DNA of 64,000 bases from Apium graveolens. Its lineage: Eukaryota; Streptophyta; Magnoliopsida; Apiales; Apiaceae. Within the stretch, counting starts at the first letter, position 1. Each line of letters begins with the position of its first letter. This document shows, in pieces, positions 22,149-32,795 of the stretch. The DNA lies in contig NC_133648.1 in the NCBI RefSeq assembly GCF_009905375.1, positions 91,886,631-91,950,630 on the forward strand, given 5' to 3'. The notes under the pieces were generated by a model. The model did no database searches, was not told the DNA's origin, and saw only the letters and a program-made list of their open reading frames with translations. A program made the translations under genes and the position numbers.

Positions 22149-23529
22149 GACTTAATTGCACGAAGATGACATGAGTTATAATTGTTTTGCACAAAAATGA
22201 CCAATATATAATAATAGATATCCGTATGACTCATGTATAATTTTTTTGCCACCAGATTGCATTCCGTTAGTTATTTTTAACGGACGTTAAGATTTTTTTT
22301 AAACTAAAGATGTAATTGCACGAATAAGGTCTAAATTATAATTTTTTTGCACAAAAATGGTCTATCAAAGAATTAAAAATCAAAGAGTATCTACAAATCA
22401 AAACAATCACGGAATTGAGCAATTACAAATCTTTCTAAAGTTTTGTCCCAGACTCGAAGAAAAGAACGATTTTGCTGATTTCTTCTGTGAAGTCGAGTGC
22501 ATGACTGTGTATATTTCTTTGCTTTTTCTGTATAATTTCAAAGTCTCTCTTTAGTTTAATCTATCTATGTTGGCTTTATATTGAAATATTTTGGTGTTTC
22601 TTTACATCATACTCATTAGCTTATACTGTTTATTAAAATGTACTAATTTTATATGAGTTATCTCGTTCCTAAGACGTGAAATTTTGATACTCTCTAACTA
22701 TCACTTCTACATGTTGCCTAGCATAAAAAATTGAATCCTATAATTTGATATGGTGTTTGGATTTATAATATGTTGGTACATTAGTATTCTTCATTAGTAT
22801 CCTTAATAATTTTTCCCATGTTATCGGACTGTACACGAATATAAGAAATTACATAATTTTAAGCAAGAAATGGCTGATAGACATGTTTTTAACACTTATT
22901 TTATGTGGATACTACAGTTTTGGAAGGCAAGTGATGAATGTTCACTCGTTCATGGTGAAACTGTATTACCATAAGCATATTGACTTCTCACTTACGAAGG
23001 AACTATAAGGTAGTTTTAAAAAAAACTAGTGGCGGAGATGGAGACGAAGAAGATGAAGATTAAGGCGTCAAGTTTAATATACTTCTGAATGCTTATGTTT
23101 GAAATATGATTTATTATTTTCCGTCTTGGCTCTGTCCCAGAAATATAAATTAAGGTACTGTTTTCTGTCTTGGCTCTCTCCCGAAAATGTAGAAAAGGAA
23201 AGTCGTTTACCTTTATAAAAAAACAAGTTTTTTCTCCTAATTTGTAGATGCTATTTGGTTTTTAATTCCGTGATTGATTTATTTTATAAATGATCTTTAA
23301 TTTTTAATTCCTTGATTGATCATTTTTGTGCAAAAATATTATAGTTAGGCCATCTTCGTGCAATTACATCTTTAATTTATGAAAACCCTAACGTCCATTA
23401 AAGATAACTAACGGAATGCAATCCGGTGACAAGAAAATTATACATGAGTCATACGGGTGCCTATTATTATATATTAGTCATTTTTGTGCAAAACAATTAT
23501 AACTCATACCATTTTCGTGCAATTAAGTC
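22149..23529. mobile_element. Non-autonomous Mutator-like element (MULE), 1,381 bp, ~268-bp TIRs, 9-bp TSD
   Basis: GACTTAATTGCACGAA at 22,149 is matched inverted by TTCGTGCAATTAAGTC ending at 23,529. The inverted similarity reaches inward about 268 bp on each side (to about 22,416 and from about 23,262), with substitutions. The 9-bp direct duplication TATACTTAA flanks both ends (22,140-22,148 and 23,530-23,538), the hallmark of Mutator-type insertion. Each arm holds a duplicated phrase (AATTGCACGAA...TTTTTTGCACAAAAATG). The 0.85-kb core has no transposase. A short open frame at the left edge of the core and a GGDGDEEDED-like acidic stretch near 23,035 could be host fragments but match nothing I know. 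Confidence 0.85.
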
Positions 23530-23538
23530 TATACTTAA

Positions 23539-24568
23539 TCCTGTTTATAATAAATGATTACTGTATTTTGATAGAATAATTTCATGCTGCACATTAAGAT
23601 TTTGGAACTTAACCAATGATAAGGGATGATTCGACCAATCAAGATTAAAATACACAGGCTTCACTTTTTATGTCGAGAAGTCAAGTATTATTGTTAATCA
23701 TATATTTCCTAAATTATAGAAAAATAATTTTCTTAGATCTTTTTACCTTGGTAAAACATGTCAGGTTTTGCGCTATTGTTATGAAGCATGTATATCAAAT
23801 TTCTCGTAAAAGGACTCCAATGCCTACATCATGACTGAAAAAAGTATCAACATGATTATAAGTCCAAAATGTAGTTAAAAAATAAAAATTCAAAGTTGAA
23901 TACTTTGAATAGAAGATAAGAAAGCCTAGTTTTTATCTAAATGACAAGATTAGCTTTAAATCAATATAAACTACGATAACAAAATGAATGTAAGTTAGAA
24001 CAAAAAATGCATCTAGAAACTTCAAAAGGAACCCTTCCGAAATTCTTACCACTGCTACACATTCACTGTATAAGCAAAAATAATGGTATGTCTCTTTTCA
24101 GGTTTTATAGTTAAGCATACAGTTCAGAAGTTAAAGCTTGTTAGGGGTGTAATTGTTAACAACAAAGTATAATTCGGTATCTAAGATATAACTTATATCT
24201 TAGGTGCATTCACGGGTTTCTCAACTATAGATATTAATTTAAACTTTAGGTGAATTCACAGGTTCCTCAACTATAGATATTGAGGCATAAGAATGCATTG
24301 AACTTCTAATTCAAATAATTGGTAATTTAGTAGTATTCGACAGGTTATAAAACTTGATATAATATAAATCATATTACCAAACACAAATATAACGATTAAA
24401 GTATGACATATTTTCAAAATCATAATATAGAACATTAGTCATACCATTTTTAGTTGAAGGTGGACTGGATTGCAGGCACGATTAGTTTTGTTTTTGACCT
24501 ACACATTAATCAACAATGTGAGAAACTGAATAGAATTATGAGAATTTGTTTGGTTTCAACTTGTATAC
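23539..24568. other. AT-rich intergenic DNA with a short direct repeat
   Basis: The only structure seen is a diverged direct duplication at about 24,203-24,282 (GTGCATTCACGGGTTTCTCAAC / GTGAATTCACAGGTTCCTCAAC-like, each followed by TATAGATATT). No gene is supported. Confidence 0.5.
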
Positions 24569-24719
24569 CTTGATTTGGTTTAGAGCCTTCGTTGGCTATC
24601 CTCGATGAAAACGGGTCTTGGTTTGTCTCCATTGAACCTGATTCATGTGCAGGAAGATTCCAATTAATTGAAACTGATTTCGGCTTCAGAGATAATAAGA
24701 TAGCAGAAGCATCACATTC
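24569..24719 (-). pseudogene. Exon-like fragment, unknown protein
   Basis: The minus strand is open for 50 codons (ECDASAILLSLKPKSVSINW, then ESGSMETNQDPFSSRIANEG, ending in KPNQ) and ends at a good donor AAG/GTATAC. The residue mix is protein-like rather than AT-driven. A possible last exon with a stop follows on the minus strand near 24,500. A second exon-like stretch (VNIETLDQQSNDLASFIQQS, ending at a GTAAGT donor at about 26,633) lies upstream on the same strand. Together they may be exons of a captured or decayed gene. I recognise no family. Confidence 0.35.
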
Positions 24720-25463
24720 AGTTCAAATTTGAAATTCATTAAACTATGCTGTGAAATCATTCTGGTAACCAACATCAACATCATACATCGCTTATTTTTT
24801 GGTATTGGGCTGGATTAATAGTCCAGCAACCGTTACAATGAGAGTCAAGTTACCCAGATACCCTTAACTTTAAATAATTTGTATTAGAAATAGGAAATAT
24901 GATTCATGCGGTGATTGATATAACTAACAAAATGAGAATACATCAAGTAATTACAGGACACTAATAAAGATTACTAAAGATTAATCTTAAAATATATTCA
25001 TAAAATTGAACTAATATTTATATACCTTAGATTGTGAAATAAAACAGAAGTTGACATACCATGTTTTGAAGAAGATAGAGAAAGTTGGATAGGCATATAT
25101 AAACATTTGTAACCTAAAAAAATCACAAATTAGCACAAATGCCTCAATAAGTATATCAATAAACTTGACGGAAATCCCATAAGAAGACGTATGCTTAGCA
25201 CAGGCGTAATATATATTCAGATATTGAGAGAGGGAGAGTTAAAAAATATTAATGACATGTAGAATATAGAACAATTGATATACTTATACAGAATTAAAGC
25301 AAAAACCAAGTTATAAATAAGAAATTTTTTATCAATGAGGCTTAAGATGATCTCATCATGTCTCAATTCGAAATGATAAATAAAAATTACATAAATTGCA
25401 AGATCAAAATCTCAATTCCTAAAAAGATTCTTAATTAATTTAACACAATACTAAAGTAGTAAT

Positions 25464-25502
25464 TGAGAGAGAGAGAGAGAAGAGAGAGAGGGAGAGGGAG
25501 AG
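25464..25502. repeat. GA-rich microsatellite
   Basis: (GA)n with GGGAGA interruptions, followed by sequence resembling a plant 5' leader (GTAGGGTTTTAAG, then GCCTTTCTCC) and a short ATG frame of 19 codons at about 25,600. No larger gene follows on the plus strand. Confidence 0.8.
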
Positions 25503-26632
25503 TCTGTTGTAGGGTTTTAAGTCTTTTGAGAGCCGCCTTTCTCCGATTACAAACTTATTGGTCTCCTCCATAACCTCCTCTAGTGATTTGTGTATTCAGA
25601 TGGAGGAGAAGAAGAATATCAAGCTCCGCAACACCAACAATCCAAGGCCCAATCCCTAGCAGTGATTGTACGACAGTGATTTCTTTTTAATCGGTAATCA
25701 ATAATCAAAAAAATATCAATAATTTAATTCAAATTAATCAAAATGGCAAGATTCATGCCAAATCTCCAACTTGCATATCAGAAAATTTTGAACTGAAACG
25801 TATATGCAGTTATAATGTATCAGGTACTTTTTAATTGGGCCCAGTATATTAGGCATTGGCAATCACATAGACCAAATCTATTATCTTCAATATATTATTT
25901 ATCTAATCATTTAATTGTCTAACTATTTATGTGAAAGACTACATTATATGAATATTGATACAGATGCACCAAAACAGCTAAAAGATAGTAGATAGATGGA
26001 GTAGCTTCACAATCCTTAAGCTAAATTGCTTCCTCGCAAACATGCACTTAAATAAATAGACATTAGTGTATAAACACAGGAGTTTCATAACATTTCAAGT
26101 TCAATAATGGTAAAAAAAATATGTGATAATTCCTAATAAAATATCGTACATTTTAAAAAAGGATATCAGATTTCTTAATCCGAAAAAATATGTGAATAAT
26201 TAAAAAAAATGTTCATTTGAACGTGTAATGTTGTGAGGGTTAAACCTTAAATTGAAGAAGAGCAATTGCTGAAACTATACCCAATTCTTAATTCTTCACA
26301 TAATAAAATATAACCTGTAAAGTAAAATATGATTTCACAATAAAGTAATCAAAATGAAGAAGTAAAATAATAATTTCATCTTTGTTGCAATACATCAAAC
26401 ACCTGATGGGTGTACACTAAAATCATAAAAAATCATAAATAATACCTTCACATCTATCCCGATTATCAAAGTGTGAATACTGTATAACCTTTACATCATC
26501 TTCATTTTAGCAATCGAGTGTGAACATCCATGTGAATTGAACAAAGATACATATAAATATATGTGTATAAATATAGCATCACGTTTAACGTATTTAATTC
26601 ATATCGCAGAATACGAAATCATAAGAACTTAC

Positions 26633-26700
26633 ATGATTGTTGAATGAAAGATGCAAGATCATTCGATTGTTGATCCAAAGTCTCGATGTTTACCTGATTT
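26633..26700 (-). pseudogene. Second exon-like fragment on the minus strand
   Basis: Open frame VNIETLDQQSNDLASFIQQS, ending at CAT/GTAAGT, a strong donor. It is described with the exon at 24,569-24,719, to which it may belong. It is weak as a stand-alone call. Confidence 0.25.
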
Positions 26701-26825
26701 GTGAAAGCACTGCATAATAATACTCGATATAGATTAATGAGAGAAGAAACCTTAGATACGAATAACAAACCATCATTAACGTCATCATCAGGCTATCATG
26801 GACAAGAATTCAAATTTAAATATTG

Positions 26826-26865
26826 CACTAGAGTTTCTAGTGTTGCACCAGTATTGAATTACTAG
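26826..26865 (+). mobile_element. Helitron-like 3' terminus, plus orientation
   Basis: A perfect 7-bp hairpin CACTAGA-GTT-TCTAGTG (26,826-26,842) is followed after 19 bases by CTAG (26,862-26,865) and then T. A short hairpin a little upstream of CTRR, next to T, is how Helitrons end. The 5' TC end was not found, so size and content are unknown; the exon-like fragments upstream would fall inside it. With so short a signal chance is possible. Confidence 0.4.
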
Positions 26866-27704
26866 TTTAAATCCTGTGTCCTTTAATATTTATATTATAT
26901 ATAAATAATAAATTTTATTATTTTGATGTAAATAAATAAATAATAATTATAAAAATATTATTTAAATTTAAATTTGTATAATTTTTGGATTATATTAAAT
27001 AGTATAAAATAGTATATAATTAAAACTTGAATTATAAATTTATTTTAACATTATAAATATTATAAATATTTGTTATTTGTGTGATTTGAACATGAGGAAA
27101 ATATAAATTTTTCCAATTGAAGAAAGTCAAATTTTAAAATTTGGGGCAGTGCATTATTTTAATATTGAGTAACATTTATTGTTGGTGGTATTCGAATTTT
27201 GAAACTTATTTGTATCTTTATAAATAATAATATAAGAGAAATGTTGGGTATCAAAAATTGGTTCCCAAAATAATTTTAAAATGTCACGTGATATATTGTG
27301 ATTGGTCATTAAACAATTAACAAGATGGACCACCATGAATTCACATAAATAATCACCAATTAAAATATCCCAAAATGACACATCACCGATGCCACGTCGT
27401 TTTGAAACTATTTTTTGTTCCCAGTTTTGGGTCCTTAGTAGCAATACTCATTATATAAATGGTTGTTTTTAAAGGGATTCGAACCTGTGAGCTTGAGTAT
27501 TTTATTATTTTAATATTTAGATTTCACCATTCTAATGATTTGATTAAGAAGTTGTGAGATAAGATAATCAAAATGGAGCGGTTATGAGATGAGATAATTA
27601 AAATAGAGGTTAAACTAAATTATATCTAATTTAATTTATTATAATTTAATATTTAGTATAGAATTCTTAGTTAAAATACTGTACATAAATTTATGAAAAT
27701 CTTA
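26866..27704. other. Very AT-rich intergenic DNA, nothing recognised
   Basis: Runs of A/T with no supported gene. Short frames here have no coding character. Confidence 0.5.
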
Positions 27705-27845
27705 TCTATACTATAGTATACAATAATAACCAGAATGAAGTATAATTTGGTACGCCTTTTTTTGGTTGGTTTGGTTATCCCCATTTATAACCGTCGAATC
27801 TTTTTAATCAAGTGATTAGGACCGTTAATTCAAATACTAAAAGAA
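27705..27845 (+). other. Possible Helitron 5'-end-like sequence
   Basis: A, then TCTATACTATAGTATAC begins at 27,705 and holds a 14-bp palindrome TATACTATAGTATA. TCTATACTA-type starts after an A are frequent at plant Helitron 5' ends, and the following ACCGTCGAATC...GATTAGGACCGTT resembles the subterminal part of such elements. No matching 3' end is identified, so this is a weak call. Confidence 0.25.
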
Positions 27846-27885
27846 CTAGGGATTTTTGCTCGCGCTACGCGCGCTCACTAATTTT
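27846..27885 (-). repeat. Helitron 3'-terminal hairpin and CTAG end
   Basis: The minus strand reads GAGCGCGCGTAGCGCGAGC, then AAAAATCC, then CTAG, then T. The GCGCGTAGCGCG hairpin close to CTAG(T) is the form common in plant Helitrons. The stem is 5 perfect base pairs with a GTA loop. It stands out as a GC island in AT-rich DNA. Confidence 0.6.
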
Positions 27886-28445
27886 AATTTTTTTGAAAAA
27901 ATAAGTTTAAATTTAATATAACGTGGTGATATGAAATTTTATTTAAACATAATTAACTAATTTTATATTTTGTTCGTAAAATAGGCAACACACGCTTCAC
28001 ATTTTTTCATATGACATACATTATTTTTGCAATGTCTACAGTTTTATGAAGGTAATTATGAAATTAATAAATTATTTAATTAATGAAAGATTTAAATAAT
28101 CTCACTATGTGTATCTTCGATATTTGTTGGTTATTTTTTGTAATGGAAATTATTTTATAAAATGTGATAATTATTCATTTATAACTATATAAGAATTTAA
28201 ATGTAAATGAATTTAATTTTGTTATTATTTTGATGATATGTTGTAAAATTTATTTTAATAGTCTTTATTAAATTTCAATAGTATGTAGAATTTTACTATT
28301 GTAATTTTTTTAAAAACAATTTAGATTTATACTTTAAGAGTAGGTAATTTATACCCAACATATCTTTATCGGTTTGGGCCTAATAACCATAGTGATAACG
28401 GCCAACAGAACACGGAGAACACAGCTCGACAATTCAGGAGCATCG

Positions 28446-31160
28446 ATGACGACTACGGCAACGACTACGGCAACTCACGCATATCAACTATCTGGATCAG
28501 AAGATTACGAAAAGTTTATGGAGGTTAGTAACCAGATTCTTCTATGTATGTACTTGTCATCACTTGTTTTTCAAGATTTATGTTGAATAGTTTGATTAAG
28601 ACTTTAATTATGATCCAAATCTAATATTTTAGTGTATATAATGAAAAATTTGTATGCATAAGAGTATTTCATGTATTGATGTTGATTGCATGTGTAAGTT
28701 GCGAGTCATATAGATAATGATTTGATTTCATGGTTTACTACAGTAGTTGTTAGAGTTAGTAGATTGATCATATTTGAACCAGATTTCCGTATATCCTATT
28801 TTGGATTGAGTTTTAAATTTGAATGTTCAGGAAGTTAAGAGAAAGCACGACTCATGGAATGTTGACTGGGATATGGGTAATATGTTAAAAAAAATCATTG
28901 CTTCTGGAAAACTGAATGTAAATTTTAGGTAAATTGATTAATCAATGTTACGTGTAGGTAGAGGACGAAAACCGTTAGCCAGCCTTATTTTTGCAAATAT
29001 CGAGAGAGATGAGGATGGAGCATTTGTAAGTGATTGAATGCTTGTATTTAAACGTTATTAAGAAGGTGGAGTTTTATTGTACCTGACTGCATCATCTTTC
29101 TAAAATTGCAGAGGGTTTCATCTAGTTTTATTGATAGATTTCGGAGTAAACTTCATTCCGAATTACACATAAAGTGCAAGACAATTGTTTGGAATGCGAA
29201 TTATGATAAGTATAGAAAGAAATTTTGCGGACTTCAAGAATTTATGAGATTTTATGATTTAAAAATGTATTCTGTTATTGTTTTTGAATATTATGGGTAT
29301 GGGAACTTTATGTCCACTGTTTCAACCATATGGCGATTTCAATTACGCATCCATCGGTTGAGCCACTGATTTTTTTCAACAAAGAGAGCTATAACAATTG
29401 GATGATGGATGAGTTTATATATTCTCGTAATCATGATGTCACTGAATGGTACCTCATTTGTATTCACTATAATACTATAAGACTTAATCTTGAACAATCC
29501 TTGATGGTGATCAGACAATATTCAAGTATGGAGAACTTGGAGAATATGGTGACCACTCAAACCATCTATACGTTAATTATTAATCTCATATTTATAAACA
29601 TTGGTTTTATATCCTTAAATGTAATATTCAATGTGTTTAATTGAACATGAATTGCCTACTCATTTGGAAAATGTGTATAAGCGATGAAAAGGATTGTCCA
29701 AGATTTATTTAAAGCATGGATACAGAAAATGGGATGTACTCATCCATTGGGTTAAAGATAAGTGTTTGTTTGGGAAAGGATGGTATGGAGTTCTGAAGGA
29801 GTTGGATATTTGCGTAGGTTATGTTGCTATGAATATGGCTGAACAGCTACCAGAGATTGTTCTACTTTTTATTTTTAAAAAGAAAGACGTGGAAGCTGAG
29901 AAAAAAGAAGGTATCTCATAAATTTTTTATTATTGTTATGAGGGTGCAACATTTTCTGTAAAACATCAGGTTGTTATTTCCTAGAAGATAAAAATATATT
30001 AACTAATAAATTCAAATTTGATAATTAACAAACAGGGGATAGGAATGGAAGAAGATAGTTTTATAAGATTCTTTTCGAGGGCCCTTTAAAGCATGGATAT
30101 GTTGTGAGTAAATTATTGTTTTGTATAATATTCTTGTAGCATTTTTAGTAATCATCAATAATTCTCTTATGTTTCAACATTGTAATAGACAATCCCGAGG
30201 TTTGTAGGCCAGGAGACTGAAAAGCAGCTCCTTGGTGTTGAACATATTGTAATCAACGGGATTCAGTGGGAAGTGAGATACAATGCTAAATTAAGAATCA
30301 TTTGTGGGTTTAAAGAATTGATTAAGTTTTTTGGTATGGTGGAAAATGATATGATATTGTTTAGTTTTGATGTGAATGGTGGTTTGTGTGGAAAAAAATT
30401 TATGTGTGAAGGAATAGAAATTACACGTTCCACAGAAGAAAGTAGCGGGAGGAGTCTGCCGAGTGACAATTTTTTTCTTTTTGAGGATACTGGTCCAGAT
30501 CCAGTTGCTGAGATGGGTATGAAATACGTTATGTTTCCTTTATTAGTTTGCAGGCTCCTTTTGATACGCATGAGTCATATTTTTAACATTGTCTTATATT
30601 TTTACTTAGAACAAAATGTGGAAATTGTGGATGTGGCAACTGACATGGAGGTTGAAGGAAATGATTATTCTGTAGAGGCCAATGTTGGAATATCAGACAT
30701 TGTGATGATTGAAAACCACAATCCATATGATGCGCAAGATGGAATGATTCTTCAGTTTACTAAAATATTGGTTGGAAGTCTCTTGAACTCGAGATGTCAT
30801 TAAGCGGTAAATTTCAATCTATAAGACTGTAATATAACTATTCAGATTACCTTGTTGTATTTTATTCAGGAATGGACAAATAAAACTTTGCTAACATTTG
30901 AACTGTCTGTGCTACATATTCCAAGAAATATAAGATTTCGAGATCAAATGTGGAAAAGCGGAGACATGGTAAAGTTCAGAATGGTCCAAGGAGTTTGGGA
31001 TATAAAAATAGTTCTAAACAGTACACCTGCTAGATTTTCGCGTGGTTGGAGCAAGTTTGTCAAAGAACTTGAGTTTAAAGAAGATGACAATCTGTGCTTC
31101 ACATTGCAGCAAGACAGTGATATCCCAAATTTTAACATTGAAGTCAATCATCCCAATTAG
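28446..31160 (+). pseudogene. Multi-B3-domain gene, copy A (about nine exons, frameshifted)
   Basis: Exons with good GT/AG borders are 28,446-28,523 (from ATG; MTTTATT..., ending SEDYEKFME), 28,831-28,876 (KRKHDSWNVDWDM), 28,958-29,025 (RGRKPLASL), 29,112-~29,610, ~29,660-29,910, 30,035-~30,110, 30,189-30,516, from 30,610, and 30,870-31,160 (stop TAG). The translated pieces have the spacing of B3 DNA-binding domains: FIDRF...LHIKCKTIVWNANY...FCGLQEFMRFYDLK; then IYLKHGYRKWDVLIHWVKDK...GWYGVLKELDI; then IPRFVG...IVINGIQWEVRY...FFGM; then a C-terminal one with FSRGWSKFVKELEFKEDD. That suggests three or four B3 domains, as in plant REM-type proteins. A 1-base deletion relative to copy B near 29,307 shifts the first B3 domain out of frame, so this copy is broken. 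Introns are retained, so it was not copied through RNA. Confidence 0.65.
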
Positions 31161-31859
31161 TATTGGATTTCAATATAGTTGATAGCACCTGCATCTGCTA
31201 CTTAATAGTATCAATATATTTTGGAGATTGAGACATGATATCCTGATGTTGTCAGAATACTTTGTGTATCAATTTGAACGTGTTCCATGTGGTTACACTT
31301 TAAATTACTTTCAATGATTATTGTAATTTCCTGTTTCATATGCGATGTAGGTTTTGAAGGTGGTCATGAGACATTGAACCGAATCCTTCAAATTAGTATT
31401 GGAGTGCCATTTTATTGTCAGTAGCAGATATGCTGCTATATATTTTAGATATATTCTCAAGTGGATGACTCATATGCGTAGCGTAAACTGAATCTTTTTT
31501 GTTTTGTTATGTTTAATAATATATTACATTCATTCTCTTAATCCTCTCTATGTTTGAAATGATTTGGATATTTTAATATAGAAATATTATTTTTGGAAAT
31601 CACTTAAGGTTAATATTCGATTTCAAGTATTTGTTACACTTTTATTTTTATTTTCTTTAATTGGCACGCATTTTTGGCAGGTAAATTACAGTACCTACAA
31701 TGTGAAAAAATATGTTTTAAAGTTAACTACATCACGAACATTGTTAACTAAAATTTATGGATATTTTTTAAAAAATACAATATATTCGTAGGTGAGAATG
31801 GATGATTACTACATAAAAAATTGAAGAAGATGACAGAGTGAAGTGAAATATCAATGCTC

Positions 31860-32795
31860 TTCATTTTGTATCTAACTTTAAATATGTAGATATAAGCAGA
31901 TGCAAGAACTACGATAATATGAGAAATGTAAAAAGATCCACTTCCATTCTTAATATCGTGCTACTAAAGGTTTACGTGGATATTACTTAAATCCAAATTC
32001 CAAAACATAATAGAACTGATAATAATAGATAATCCACAAAACACTTTTATGTGGTTGATTACCGATTTGAAATCTGCCTTTTTTATTAAGGACATCAAGT
32101 TATAAATGTTTTTTAAAGAAATAATTATTTAGAATCCATTATATATCAACTAAAACATTGATAAATTGGCAAAATTAGTATTATTTGCCTTGGCTATATC
32201 ATAATGAGGGATTAAATCAAACTTGTGGCCTGCTATTATGAGAGTGTCCACAGGCTCCACATTGACAATGGTGATGGAAAGAAGCCATATGCACTTTGCG
32301 GACCTTACTGGACTGTAAAGTCCAGCTGGTGGCATGATACCGATGTTTCTGATATGTTATAAGGTACCTGGATTTATAAGTCCAGCAAACTAATTCCAAA
32401 TAGTTGATGGCACGATTGCAAGTAGATGTGTATTCTGTAAATATTTTTTAAAAAAAGTTGTCAAAAAACAAACTTTTGAAACAATATACTAAGCGTATTC
32501 ACATCGTGATTAAATTCGTGATGCTGAAAAACTCTTATGCATATCTTGATCCGCATTCATAACCTGATGCATGAGTAAACCAAAAGCATATCATGATCCT
32601 AATAAAGATCCTGTTGCAGGAGTGACGAAGATCTCTCAGCATCAGGCTTAGAATAAGGATGTGAATATGCACAGTATGTTCCAAAAGATGTGAGCAATGA
32701 TTCGAATGCAACTGATACAATTAAATCACTACTCATTGTCCAGCAAAATAAGATTGTTAGGCCATAATATTCTCTGTGGATTGTAATCAAAGATA
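31860..32795 (-). pseudogene. RPA1-like (DUF223/OB-fold) gene, degraded copy 1
   Basis: Minus-strand pieces match copy 2 at 38,580-39,703: an exon end NLILLDNE (about 32,745-32,795), then IRNIGIMPPAGLYSPVRSAK...GHKFDLIPH (32,150-32,430), then an IVVLASAYIYI stretch near 31,900. Stops interrupt the second exon (before FAGLINPG and after it), and the first exon is truncated. RPA1-like proteins bind single-stranded DNA through OB folds, and Helitrons carry them, presumably to help with single-stranded intermediates. It lies tail-to-tail with B3 copy A. Confidence 0.6.

Noticed and set aside
22149..23529. hAT or CACTA element
   Set aside because: The target duplication is 9 bp and the inverted repeats are long, which fits Mutator-like elements and not 8-bp (hAT) or 3-bp (CACTA) classes.
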